64,000 bases of DNA from Basidiobolus meristosporus CBS 931.73. Its lineage: Eukaryota > Basidiobolomycota > Basidiobolomycetes > Basidiobolales > Basidiobolaceae. Below, one piece after another: positions 11,251 to 21,358 of the stretch. Position numbers and translations under genes: made by a program. The DNA is taken from the NCBI GenBank assembly GCA_002104905.1, contig MCFE01000225.1, positions 58,662 through 122,661 on the forward strand, given 5' to 3'. The notes under the pieces were generated by a model. That model searched no databases and was not told the origin of the DNA. It was given only the letters and a program-made list of their open reading frames with translations. The stretch's first letter is position 1. Each line of letters starts with the position of its first letter.

Positions 11251-11811
11251 GGTGAGGTATCTACTAGTTTATCTTGGCTTGGTTCTATTCAGCACAAATT
11301 TTTATCGAGGCTCAACTCCTGATCAGCTTGGTTAACCTGATACACTACAACCTGAACAAAGTTAGCCCGCATCTATGCAGATTTCATGATTTTGGCCCTA
11401 AAGTTAGCCCTCGTTTATGCGGATTTCATGGTTCTGACACATGCACCTCGAAAACGTGGTGAGATCGGTTGATCTTCGCGGCACAGTGCGGGATATTTTA
11501 TCCTGGAGATTAAGGGGAAGAGGGTTTGACACCAGTTTTACACCATGCAGCCATGCTCCTGGATGTTTCTAATCGATAATTGCCCCGTTAAAAATAGATG
11601 CGAACGGGATATCCCTGAAGAAACCATTCTCCTTGATGCCATCTCTAATTCTTGCAAGCTTCTTCCTTTGCTAAACTGTCCTAAATCCTAACCCCCAAGT
11701 ACGCACTTTGAGTCAATGTTCTACCCGTTGGCGAAGTTAACATGGTAGCCGTTATTTGACCTGAGCCTACCTACTAGGACACCGGAGTAACTCATTTTAG
11801 CCTCTCTCTAG
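11251..11811. other. Intergenic / unresolved 5' part of REEP gene
   Basis: Divergent promoters of GatC (-) and the REEP gene (+) should lie here, plus the missing first exon(s) of the latter, which I could not identify. Holds a two-unit 42-bp direct repeat (separate entry). Confidence 0.4.
11358..11441. repeat. Two-copy 42-bp tandem duplication
   Basis: Units 11358-11399 and 11400-11441 both begin AAAGTTAGCCC and contain ATTTCATG; they differ at a handful of positions. Located in the GatC upstream region. Confidence 0.75.
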
Positions 11812-12693
11812 GGCTTTATTATTCGTTCAAGGCAGTTAGGTCCCGCAACAAAGAGAGGGGTATGCAGTGGTTGACCTTCTGGGTCGTCATGGCCTTTTAT
11901 CGGGTTGGCGAGTTCGTGGCAGATATCTTTCTGGGCTGGTGGTATGTATCTTGTTAGTGGCCCTGGTGTTTGCGCCGACGACTCAGACCCTACGCACTTC
12001 TAGGCTGCCGTTCTACGGATATTTCAAGTTGTTGGCGATCCTGTTCGTGTTGTTCACTCAGCCATGGGTAGGGATGGGGATTGTGGGGATGTTGCCAAGG
12101 AAAGGTAATAACCGGGGTTTTTGTAGGGAGCCGAGGCAATGTACAAGCAGCATCTGCGTCCGTTGTTTCGATCGAACCAATATCATGTCGAGGATTTCAA
12201 GAGAAATGTAGGCCTGCTGTTTCCCACTGAATACTTATGATATAATCTACTCACCGGGTGTTTAGTATGGTTCATACATCATGAACCTCTCCAGGGTGGT
12301 GGTTTCTATTGCCTTAACCCTAACGAGTCTGATTTTCTCCCTGGACGCCAGCAAGGTAGGTATCCCGTGCACCTTTGTGTTCCTATTACCATACTAATAC
12401 AACCCCAGGGTGCCCCAAGCGATATATCCCGCAGGAAGGAAAACGAGACACTGAAAGAGCCCAGGCAAATCCGAGCCCATGTGGAGCATTCCCGAGCAAC
12501 CCCGACTCGATCGAAAGCAACCAAGGGCCTCCACGAGGCTCGCGTTAATACCAGGTCTGCACCCGCTGCCAATGCCAAAAGCTTCTCTGATATTCGTAGC
12601 AAGTTCCAACAGGAGGAGACTTGTTCATCGAAGAATCCCAAAATGACCTTAGGTGGACGAAGATTGAATCTTGAGAAACCACTGGTCACCTAG
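11812..12693 (+). CDS. REEP/Yop1 (TB2/DP1/HVA22) family ER membrane-shaping protein, 5' end missing
   Basis: Inferred exons 11812-11941, 12004-12067, 12127-12207, 12266-12355, 12409-12693; all junctions keep frame. The peptide reads SFKAVRSRNKERGMQWLTFW VVMAFYRVGEFVADIFLGWW then LPFYGYFKLLAILFVLFTQP, GAEAMYKQHLRPLF: the family core (short hydrophobic hairpins around a PFY..K motif, then GA..Y...LRP). It is followed by a polar, basic tail of about 95 residues. Relatives insert hairpins in the ER and curve tubules. The first coding exon, normally ending in a 'GxxYPaY' segment, should lie upstream; the exon at 11812 begins in codon phase 2. The last intron has a TACTAAT branch-like motif at 12392-12398. 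This is the last host gene before the repeat compartment. Confidence 0.85.
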
Positions 12694-12852
12694 GCTGTGC
12701 GCCCTTCCCTATATTTGAGTTGGTCAACTGAAATTATATGTATACTCAATGTTAGCCTGCTGGCTTCATCCTAACTACAACTCAATGCAATAGTATAGAT
12801 ATTAATAAACCACTTAGTAGCATTCTAAGATCATGACAACCAAGCTCCATTT
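12694..12852. other. Transition from gene island to repeats
   Basis: AT-rich 3' flank of the REEP gene, with AATAAA-like motifs near 12803. No gene. Confidence 0.4.
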
Positions 12853-13051
12853 CCCTATAAACAAGAATTTCAATGATCCACTCAAAAGGCTGTCACAATA
12901 TTGAGAACCCATGGCTGTGAGGTATTCATAACTTCAGGACAATGTAGCTGTGAGACAAAAACTTACAATCCAACAGCCTCTAGACTTTTGTTCATTGGTT
13001 CTCTACCTTTTTTCTCACTACCCTGATCCCAGGCACTTCATCTACTCCTAC
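12853..13051. mobile_element. Diverged left arm of long-TIR DNA element
   Basis: Begins CCCTATAAACAAGAATTTC and follows, diverged, the same order of motifs as the arm at 13052 (GATCC.CTCAAAAGGC, then ..TTCATTGGTTCTCTACC..TCTCACT..). It directly abuts the next element, so two left arms lie in tandem. Confidence 0.65.
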
Positions 13052-13344
13052 CCCCATGAAAAATAATTGTGATGATCCTGTCAAAAGGCCATTGGAAAAT
13101 CAATATCCTGTAACCAAAAGGTATTGATGCTGCTAGGACACCATGTAACAACCATTGGTAAAAAATTGCACCTTGTATTTTGGAGAAAACCTGGTCAAAA
13201 ACTTCACTTCTACAGTCCATAAGTTGCTTTTGATTGGTTCTCTACTACTTCTCTCACTTCCTGGCCCCTGACACCCAATCTTCCCCTACATCTGTGTACA
13301 TTGATTGCCTATTTCCTCTTTTCTATTGCTAGGGTCCTGAGGAT

Positions 13345-13715
13345 ATTCAAAGCTATTGTTGCAATATTCTGAGGAGTATTGGAAGTGATGAGGACAACTG
13401 GAGGATTTACATGTTATTCACTTGTAGATTTACTGATCAAAAGTATGGTATTTATACTTTTGCTAAAGTAGAGCAAACAAGTGTGTTGAGTTTGCTAATA
13501 AAGGTCCCAAGAATATGTGTGCAAGGTTGGGGGGCTTTTGGACAACTTTGAGAAAGATCATAATCTAGGTACCTGATAATTTGGTGAAAATATTCCAAGT
13601 ATGTCTCAACAAGAAATTTGGTCAGGGCAGAATGTTAATCAAAAAATAAGATTTATGTAACTAAGTTAGCATGAATATTTAGGTGACAACTTAATAACTA
13701 CAATAGTTATTAGGA
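13345..13715 (-). repeat. Diverged copia-type LTR remnant
   Basis: Reads as the reverse complement of the 348-bp copia LTR: TATTGGAAGTGATGAGGACAA, a reversed TATA region at about 13445, GGTCCCAAGAATATGTGTGC, TTGGACAACTTTGAGAAAG, GGTGAAAATATTCCAAGTA. Strongly mutated, inside the long-TIR element. Confidence 0.7.
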
Positions 13716-13810
13716 GATAAAGTGGGTAAGTGGTATTCAATTAATGATTGACTGAATGTGAATACGGTATGTATACCTTCACATGTGCCTAAAAAACAGC
13801 CGGTCAAGTG

Positions 13811-13992
13811 TTGTAAATGTTGCAGAAACTTTTAATTGCACCTAAATATCCACCTAACTTAGTCACTTTATCACTACCTGCAAATCTTAGAGAATACTAA
13901 CAGAATTCCTTGTTGGGATTTACTTGGAACATTTTCACCAAAACATCAGGTACCCAGAACATGAAAATTTGATAGGTTGCCCAAACAGCCAT
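13811..13992 (+). repeat. 5' half of a copia-type LTR
   Basis: TGTTGTAAATG... through CACCTAACTTAGTCACTTT, TTCCTTGTTGGGATTTACTT and CAGGTACCCAGAACATGAAA; stops at GCCCAAACAGCC and passes into the transposon body. Confidence 0.7.
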
Positions 13993-14888
13993 AGACAGAG
14001 TGGAGATCCCACTGACAGACAAAGCAACAATGTCAAAGACTCAGAAGACTATCACAATGCTTACAGTGGAGTTCTGGAACATCAATTGGCACACCAAGAG
14101 GTTGCAGCACTTCATCAAGAGCAGTGTTCAAGAAAATGCACTTGAATATTGCAAGGATTTATTGCAAAGACTGGCAAATGATGTGTTAGACCTTACTGTA
14201 CCAAGGGAAGACCAGGACATGTAGTAACTAGTAAATGAACACTGGCATAAAGCTGTAGAGTTCCTGCCAAAGTCATGGGAAAAGGGTGCTGTGGCTAAAA
14301 TACCTAATGAATGGTGGATTATGATGGAGTTACTTGCTGAGTGTGGGGTTGAGCTTAGTTTAAGTGTTGGGTATAGGGACTTGTATAGGTCAGTACAATT
14401 GGCAACTGAGCTACAACTGAAGGTTCAACAGAAATAAACCAACTTGTATGCATAAAAGTATGAGCATTGGTTGAGTCAGGAAGTAAGGAGTGTGAAATAG
14501 AGGCAATAGCCAGCCAATGTACACAAACATAGGAGGTGATTAAGTGTCCAGGATCCAAAGGTGAGAGAATTGGCAGAGAACCAATTAGAAACCACTTATG
14601 CACTATTGTGATGAAAAATATTGACCAAGTTTTTGTGGGATATGGGGTGCAATTTTTTAACAATCTTTGCATGGTGTCCTGACAGGATCAATATCTCTTA
14701 GTCACAGGGCTTAAATTTTGTGATGGCCTTTGACAGAATCATTACAATTATTTTCCATAGGGTGATGGATCCATGTGAGTTTTTGCCAAATGATCCAAGT
14801 ATGGCCCAAATTTCTATGATGAGTCTTCTTACAAATATTTGGGCACTCCTCATTAATCTAACTGTATTTGATACCATAGTGAGTGCTG

Positions 14889-15590
14889 TTGTAAGAGTCT
14901 TGGAGATATTGGAAGTGATTGGGAGGACAAGTAGATTATGTGGTTTTCACTTAATGTTTTATTGAATGTAAAAGTAGAATTTATACTTTTACATGATCTT
15001 GGCATTACAAGCACTTAGAATAGGCTAAGGAAGGTCCCAAGAACATGTATGCAAAGCTTTGGGGCTGTTTAGACAACTTTGAGAATTTTCATGTTCTTGG
15101 TACTGTTGTAAAAATTCATATTTCCACCTAAATATTCACCTAACTTAGTCACTTAGATCATTACCTTCAAATCCTAGAGAATACTGACCAAATTCCTTGT
15201 TGGGATTTACTTAGAATATTTTCACCAAAATACCAGGTACCCAGAACATGATAATTCTCAAAGTTGTCCAAACAGCCCCAAACTTTGCACACATGTTCTT
15301 GGGACCTTCCTTAATCTATTTTACGTGTTTGTAATGCCAAGACCAGGTAAAAGTATAAATACTACTTTTACATTCAATAAATCATTAAGTGAAAACCACA
15401 TAATCTACTTGTTCTCCCAATCACTTCCAATATCTCCAAGACTCTTACAACAGGTACCTGGTATTTTAGTGAAAATATTCCAAGTAAGTCCTAACAAGGA
15501 ACTTGGTCAGTATACTCTAGGATTTAGAGGTAATGATCTAAGTGACTAAGTTAGGTGAATATTTAGGTGGAATTACAAACTTTTACAACA
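14889..15590 (-). repeat. Solo copia LTR, split by a second LTR
   Basis: Starts TGTTGTAAGAGTCTTGGAGA at 14889, is interrupted at 15104-15452 and resumes with GGTACCTGGTATTTTAGTGA to end ...TTTTACAACA at 15590. Carries the reversed TATA and poly(A) block (CTTAATGTTTTATTGAATG). Confidence 0.9.
15104..15452 (+). repeat. Solo copia LTR nested in the minus-strand LTR
   Basis: TGTTGTAAAAATTCAT...CTCTTACAACA, 349 bp, flanked on both sides by GGTAC (15099-15103 and 15453-15457), a 5-bp target-site duplication. Contains GTATAAATACTACTTTTACA (TATA) and CAATAAATCATTAAG (poly(A) signal). Confidence 0.95.
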
Positions 15591-15817
15591 CTTAGAAAGT
15601 TCTTAGCTCATTTGAACAAGTTTTTGCCTCAAATGGCAAATGCACTATATATATATATATTAGTAGAGCCAAGTAGCTTCTAAAAGCAGTACATGCAGGA
15701 CTCATCAAGGCAGCAGTCTCAAAGCATCAGACAAAGGCCAAGTGAATATCTTGGAGAATCAGAAGGTGAAATACTGAGGAAGAATACAGACCATGAGCAG
15801 CTGCATCACATTTTTGC
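15591..15817. other. Unassigned repeat-compartment sequence
   Basis: AT-rich, with a short (AT)n run at about 15643-15660. No gene or recognised element. Confidence 0.4.
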
Positions 15818-16384
15818 TGTAGTAAGGTAAGCATACCTTCCACTGACAAGCTTATCCATATAGCTGTTATAGTACTTGTATCCTTATGCATCTTATCATT
15901 ATTTTCCCATTCTTCTTTGCCCATATTATCAGTATTATCCCTATATGATACTCATCCAGGTCAGTTATTAGCATTAGTGATCCCAAAAGTTTCAGCTTTG
16001 TTATGAGCAGGTGTATCTATATTGGGCAAGTACACACATCAATATCTGTGACACATGACCCCTGTCTGTGTTACCATCAATACAACTCCAATACCATAAA
16101 TGGTATCTCTGTGACCACAGTTCTCAGACTACTAATTCCTGATTAGTTAGATGTGGTATGCTTTTAGAACCTTCCGGGGCATTCCTGGAGTATGTTTAGT
16201 TCATGGAGATGTCATCAAGAACTCTACTAATATCTGGAATCATCTAAAATTCTACTATTAGTAATTGCTTGGCAATCAGGAATAGCTCAAAAGGGAAGTC
16301 AATCATTGCTCACTATATCATCCTGTCTATCAGTGGCATTTACCTCTAATTAATTAGCAATAGAGCACTGCACCTACCTTCACA
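15818..16384 (+). repeat. LTR of a second retrotransposon family (about 570 bp)
   Basis: Starts TGTAGTAAGGTAAGCATACC and ends CACCTACCTTCACA. Aligns by eye with the reverse complements of 29432-30003 and about 19466-20039, which are close in length (572 and about 574 bp). Shared blocks include a 'CATAAATGGTATC'-like centre, AGAACCTTCC and a 3' stretch equivalent to the TATA region of the other copies. Confidence 0.7.
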
Positions 16385-16684
16385 ATTACACCTCAGATTT
16401 GGCACCAAGGAGCTTATCAGGGTAGTGCACAAGACATGCAGAGGCCTTTGGAGACACTTGTAGCACCTGAATGCTAGAGAGGCAGGAGCTTTTATCATAG
16501 GACTAATTGATAGAGTCACCTGCAATTTAAACACTGAGGTTGTTGAATTTATCAAACATCTCACACACCTTGAGTTATATGGCTTCTCCCAGGAATATCT
16601 CTGCACCACCACTGTGCTAGCATGCATCACTGAAGTCTTTACCAAGCATTACAATGCCAGCACACCAGTGCACATCAACCTAAT
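16385..16684 (+). mobile_element. Internal fragment following the 570-bp LTR
   Basis: Open over about 95 codons with one reading: LIRVVHKTCRGLWRHLQHLN ... VEFIKHLTHLELYGFSQEYL. The same peptide, more broken, follows the LTR copy at 29432 on the minus strand. Perhaps a gag N-terminus; no known domain recognised. Confidence 0.45.
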
Positions 16685-17709
16685 CCCTATGAAAAATAAT
16701 TTGGTCACACAGGTGGATCCAATCCAGATCAGCTGTCAAGATACCATCAGGAGACCACTATGATACCAGCAGCTTGGAATTAATTACTATCTACTCAATC
16801 TTGTGACAAGATTACAACAGCATTTTGCTAATTTGACAGCCAAATAAAGTATCATGTGTAGGATGAAGCCTTTATGAATAGCTGCCAACCAGGCTGTGGT
16901 ACTCTGTGATACTAAATCAAGCCTATCAGGATGCAACCAGAAAGTCTGAGAATGTAGCAGAGATATGAGTCCACAAGAGTTATGCCTAGATCAGAAGGAC
17001 ATATATGAGCTATACAAAGTCAATTTTAGAAGGCAGGAAGCACCAGAAGCTGTAGCTTCAGTGGGGGTACAAAATCCTGGATCAGGAATGAAAAAAACCT
17101 CATCTAAATACCACTGAAAGCACCAGTCCAGAAGTGGAAACGTTAGGTCAACCAATGAAGACTAAGGCTACCATAATACTAACCGTCTATTGGCTTTAGC
17201 AGATGATGTATGGAACATATGAGGAAAGTGATTGTTCAGATCCAGTATTGAAAAGATGGTGAATAGTCCAAGTGAACTAGACTATTTACTGGAACTGTGG
17301 ATGATCCTGATATATTAGAAGGAAACTTCATCCTAACTTTGTCAATTATAGGCCAATTATGCTCAATTAAGCAGCAGCAGAAAGCCTGAAAGCACAGATA
17401 CCTAATGGTAGGAAGTATAATAGAACATGATCAGTATTGGAAAATTGTCACTCCATTCAAGTGGATGATACTCATTTATAGATATTTTGTGATGGGATTG
17501 GAATTAAGACTCAAATAATTTGATTGGTGGTATGCAATCAATAGCAAAGGCTTGTACTTAATTTTTACCAAAAAAATGCAAACCCTAACATATGTTGGAG
17601 AATATATTAGTCCAATAGGTTAGATGGTTATTTGCAGGTATATTTCAACCAAAAGATTTGCAACACCACAGCAAGCTCATATGTACATAAATATATTATG
17701 TGAGTCATC
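16685..17709. mobile_element. Degenerate element beginning with the CCCTATG terminus, then LTR2-family internal DNA
   Basis: Starts CCCTATGAAAAATAATTTGG at 16685, like 29139. From about 16860 it parallels 27210-28060 (GAAGCCT.TATGAATAGCT, AGGCTGTGGTA.TCTGTGATA, GTTATGCCTAGATCAGAA), the DNA that precedes the LTR2 copy at 28067. Riddled with stops; no domain assigned. Confidence 0.5.
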
Positions 17710-18057
17710 TGTTGAAATAATTAGGAGTTCACCTAATTATTTATAGATAATGAGCTAGCACTTAGCTGAATAATGTATCTCAGAATATCAACTTAAGAAT
17801 AAGTTTGTAAGGTATTGCTAATTATTAGGAATTAGAGAAGTACAGAATTTTGGGAAAATTTGAAACTTATCCAAACAAGCTGAAACTGGGCACATGTACC
17901 CCTGAGACTCTCCTGACAATGATCATATAGGGACATTAATGTAGCTTGTCAATGAGTATAAATATTTTGTTGCAACTCAATAAATCATCAAGTGAATATC
18001 ATGTAAATATTCTAATTCTCCATTTTACTTCCAATACATCTCTTGAATATTTCAACA
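17710..18057 (+). repeat. LTR of a second copia-like family (LTR2)
   Basis: TGTTGAAATAATTAGGAG...TTGAATATTTCAACA, 348 bp. Same layout as the main copia LTR (GAGTATAAATATT, then CAACTCAATAAATCATCAAG) but different sequence. Other copies at about 25105-25455 and 28067-28175. Confidence 0.8.
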
Positions 18058-19010
18058 CAATTGACCATACCTTTGCTCTGCTAATTGATGCTTTTCAGTA
18101 GAGAAGCACTAATCAGCAAGTGGCCATGATAAAATCACCACCACCCATATTAGCAAGTATTTTGTCAGCTTGTTCCAAAGCATTAATGAGGCAATTAGGT
18201 GCAGTGGCTGATAGGATAGTTGCAATGGCCCAGAGAAATCAGGAAATAGTCCAGAAACAGGACAAGCAGATAATATGTGTAGAGCAATCAATATCCCAGG
18301 TAGAGAAAGCAGCATCTTTGCTGCAAAAAAGAAACTCATGAAGCTCAATGTCACAGCCAAGAATTGAGCCATTTCCCAATGTAACAGCAGAGGAACACCA
18401 TACAGTCTTTGAAGCACAACAACAGTGCCCAAAGATAAAGCCCACAGAAAAACCTATCACAGTGTGTGAGGGAGACAATGTGGTGTTAATACCAAAGCCT
18501 AAAAATCAAGGCTGTCAGAAGTCTAGCATGCCATTACCTTAAGGCCAGCATGCCATGGGACCATCAGAAACTCAAGGCCAAGCAGAATGCATGTGACTTG
18601 TTCCATGAGCATTATCCTTGATTCAAACAGGCAAACAGATATTGGGCCAGCATTGGTATGCAAGAAAGTATCTTAAGAATAGCTGAAACTATCAAAGGCA
18701 GAAGTGCAAGGGTGCCATGGCTTAAACCAGCAGCTTCCTGAAGAGCCCATTACAAGCAGGGCCAAAAGCTCCAGACAAGCATCAAAGAGACGTCAGGTAG
18801 CTGCAAGAGTGCTAATGAGGGATAAGCAGGCAGACACAGATGCACCAGCACAGCATTTATCAAGGAAAAAGCATAGTTCCACTCAAGAAGCACCCAGTCA
18901 ATGTAGCAGTGAAGGATCTGGTAGTGATAAAAACCAGCTGCTTTTACAGGAGCCCATAAAAACTACAGTTGAGAGCGCTGTGGTGGTTTATAAGTCCAAG
19001 GGAGAGATAT
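18058..19010 (+). mobile_element. Body of unclassified DNA transposon (5' part), degenerate
   Basis: Holds a 73-codon frame at 18120-18341 (coiled-coil-like, IVAMAQRNQEIVQKQDKQII) and a 135-codon frame at 18704-19111. The stretch around 18760-18960 resembles 20060-20220 (GACAAGCAGG, GTAGTGATAAA), suggesting a duplicated or interrupted coding region. No known family recognised. Confidence 0.4.
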
Positions 19011-19465
19011 GTCCAACACTTCTCAAGTGTTTTGTGTGTGGGGTGTTCACTGGGTGCAATAACCTCTGGCAAAATCTTGCTAGGAATACTTGGGTTCTGT
19101 CTCTAGTCTAATGTGAAGGGGAATAAAGCCGCAAGCTTGTCAAGGGAAAACTATTGAGCTACAATCCCCAACTTAGTTGGCATCTTAACAAAAGTATGTG
19201 CTGGGTTCAGCGTCCTTTGAGATGACAATGTACTAAAGCTTCCAAAGTCAAAACAACTGTAAACTCCACCAGCAGGGACTTGATAAGAATGCAGCTGTGG
19301 TCAATAGTTACAAAGACAGAAAAGTATCCTTGCCTGTACAAGAACAAACTTGGGAAAGAATCAAATAAAATAAAAGATACCTACTCTGAGTATTCCTCAC
19401 AAGTAGTGCCTCCAAGGTCAATTGGCTGTCAGCGCGGTTTCCTGGGAGTGTCCTGTGGTCTGGGG
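19011..19465. other. Unassigned repeat-compartment sequence
   Basis: No convincing coding region. Likely internal DNA of the element whose minus-strand LTR starts at about 20039. Confidence 0.35.
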
Positions 19466-20039
19466 TTGGAAGTTCAGGTAGCAGCAGGTAGCAGTGATCA
19501 CACTAATCAACTAGTTGGTATATTGATAAAAGGGATGATGATTTATTGTTGAGGGATAGCCTCCCTTATATACTTTTCTCACTGGCTAAGTGATTACTAA
19601 TCATGGTGTTCCAGAAGGTTCCGGATATCAATAGTAATCTTAATGACATCAGAATGACCCAAGAATGTTCCAAGTAGGTGGCGGAAGGTTCTAAGAGGCA
19701 CAGCACATCCAACCAATCAGGAATCAGTATTCTGAAACCTGTGTAACATAGGGATACCATATATGGTATGGAAATGGTAGGGATGATGACACAGGTTGAT
19801 CATGTGTGACAGGTACTGGCGCAGGTACTTGCATAATATAGAAGTACTTATAGCTAGTAATCTTACATAAAGTGAGAGGTAACTTATGCAATAAGATAAG
19901 CAGGTGTGATAGTCAACCAGCTTATTGGATAGTACTGATTGGGTAAGACAAATGGGATAAAACTGAAATAAGTGTAGTAGAGATATAGGGAAGTAGAAAA
20001 TAGGAGAATGAGCACATCTGTCAGTGGGTGTCACTGTCA
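19466..20039 (-). repeat. 570-bp family LTR, minus strand
   Basis: On the minus strand starts TGACAGTGACACCCACTGAC. Near its end lies a TATA region (AAGTATATAAGGGAGG) followed by CAACAATAAATCATCATCCC, the expected promoter/poly(A) arrangement of an LTR. Aligns with 29432-30003. Confidence 0.7.
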
Positions 20040-21242
20040 CCCCACTACAGCAAAATACAAGCAGAAAAGATATATCAGGTTGCCAAAAGAGTGCCAGCAA
20101 GGGACAAGCAGGCCAAAACAGAAGCATCAGAGCAGAGTTTGTCCAGGAGAAAATGTAGTTCTTTACAAGGAGCACTCAGACAAAGTAACAGTGAAAGACC
20201 TGGCAGTAATAAAGGAAAAGGTAAAGGGAAAAATGTCTACCCAAGCCTGAGACAGGGAGGCATGCAAAAAAAACTGCAGTTCTTGCCAATTAATGCTTCA
20301 AGCCAGGAACAGACTGAATCTCATCATAGCCAAGAAGATTTACCAGCAAGAAAACAGATGTTTCACAAGAGCTGGAAGTGCAGCCAGTTGAGCTGCACTC
20401 CAGCAAGGTAGATGAGTTTCCTGAAAAAGGCAATTTGTCTACCACAGCCTCCACATTATCAATTGTTGGCCAAGTGGAGATCCCACTGACAGACAAGGCT
20501 ACAACATCAAGAGCTTGAAAGATTATCACAATGCCTTCAGTGGAGTTTTGGAACATTAATAGGCACACCAAGAGGTTGCAACACTTCTTCAAGAGCAGTG
20601 CACAAGAAAGTGCACTGGAATATTGCAGGGGTTTATTGCAAAGACTGGCAGATGACAAGCTAGACCTTGCAGTGCTGGCTGAAGACCAAGATGTGTGGGA
20701 ACCAGTGAATGAACAGTGGCATAAAGCCATTGGGTTCCTGCCAAAGTTGTGGAAACAGAGTGTTACAGCAGAAATACTTATTGAGTGGTGGATTTTAATG
20801 GAGTTACTTGTTGAGTGTGGGGTTGGGCTTAATGTTAGTGTAGGGTAAAGAGACTTGTATAGGTCAATACAATTGGCAATTGAGGTACAACTGAAGTTTC
20901 AATAGAAATAAATCAATTTGTATGCATGAGAAGTAAGAGAAATGGTTGAGTCAGAAAGTAAGGAGTGTGAAAAAGAGGCAATAGCCAATCAATTCACACA
21001 AACATAGGAGGTAATAGAGTGTCCAGAATCAGAAAGTGAGCAAATTGGCAGGGAACCAATCAAAAGCCACTTATACATTGGTGTGATGAGTGATATTGAC
21101 TAACTTTATGGTGAAATCTGGGGTACAATTATTTTTCAACAGTCTCTGGACAGTGTCCCAGCAGGATCAGTACCTCTTAATAATGGGATTTCAGCTTTGT
21201 GACAGCCTTATGACAGGATCATCTCAATAATTTTTCATAGGG
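20040..21242 (+). mobile_element. Long-TIR family element, ORF-bearing 3' portion with right arm
   Basis: A frame at 20531-20848 encodes about 105 residues (VEFWNINRHTKRLQHFFKSS, then WEPVNEQWHKAIGFLPKLW and EWWILMELLVECGVG) and matches the broken frame at 13990-14390. It is followed by a right arm, about 20990-21242, ending AATAATTTTTCATAGGGG, the same terminus as the 13052-14762 element. The protein belongs to no family I recognise. Confidence 0.6.
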
Positions 21243-21245
21243 GTA

Positions 21246-21358
21246 GTAAATCCTCAAAGCCCCTGTAACTGATATTAGTGGAAACATGCCACTCCTCTAG
21301 CCTCAACATCACATCATTCACTAGTAGATGGATTACTGGGCTCAGTTAACTCCATAAT
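21246..21358 (-). mobile_element. Fragment of Tnp2-type transposon N-terminal region
   Basis: Matches 28205-28330 and the reverse complement of about 31760-31870 (CCTCAAAGCCCC, TGATATT.GTGGAAA, GATGGATTACTGGGCTCA). Confidence 0.7.

Larger units (their letters stand above)
13052..14762. mobile_element. Non-autonomous DNA element with about 270-bp terminal inverted repeats
   Basis: Left arm 13052-13330 starts CCCCATGAAAAATAATTGTG; the right arm, about 14490-14762, ends with its reverse complement (CAATTATTTTCCATAGGG). The arms pair over their full length through shared blocks (CCTGTCAAAAGGCCAT, AGGACACCATG, AAAAAATTGCACC, GATTGGTTCTCT). The interior holds degenerate copia LTR pieces and a segment (about 13990-14390) related to the body at 20460-20850, with a broken frame around VEFWNINWHTKRLQHFIKSS. 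No intact transposase. No clear target-site duplication. Superfamily not assigned. Confidence 0.75.

Noticed and set aside
12306-12689. 127-codon minus-strand frame overlapping the last REEP exons
   Set aside because: Shadow; the plus strand has consistent splice sites, phases and family motifs.
14881-15595. Target-site duplication for the outer LTR at 14889-15590
   Set aside because: Flanks AGTGC and CTTAG do not match.
15643-15660. (AT)n run
   Set aside because: Ordinary short microsatellite in AT-rich DNA.
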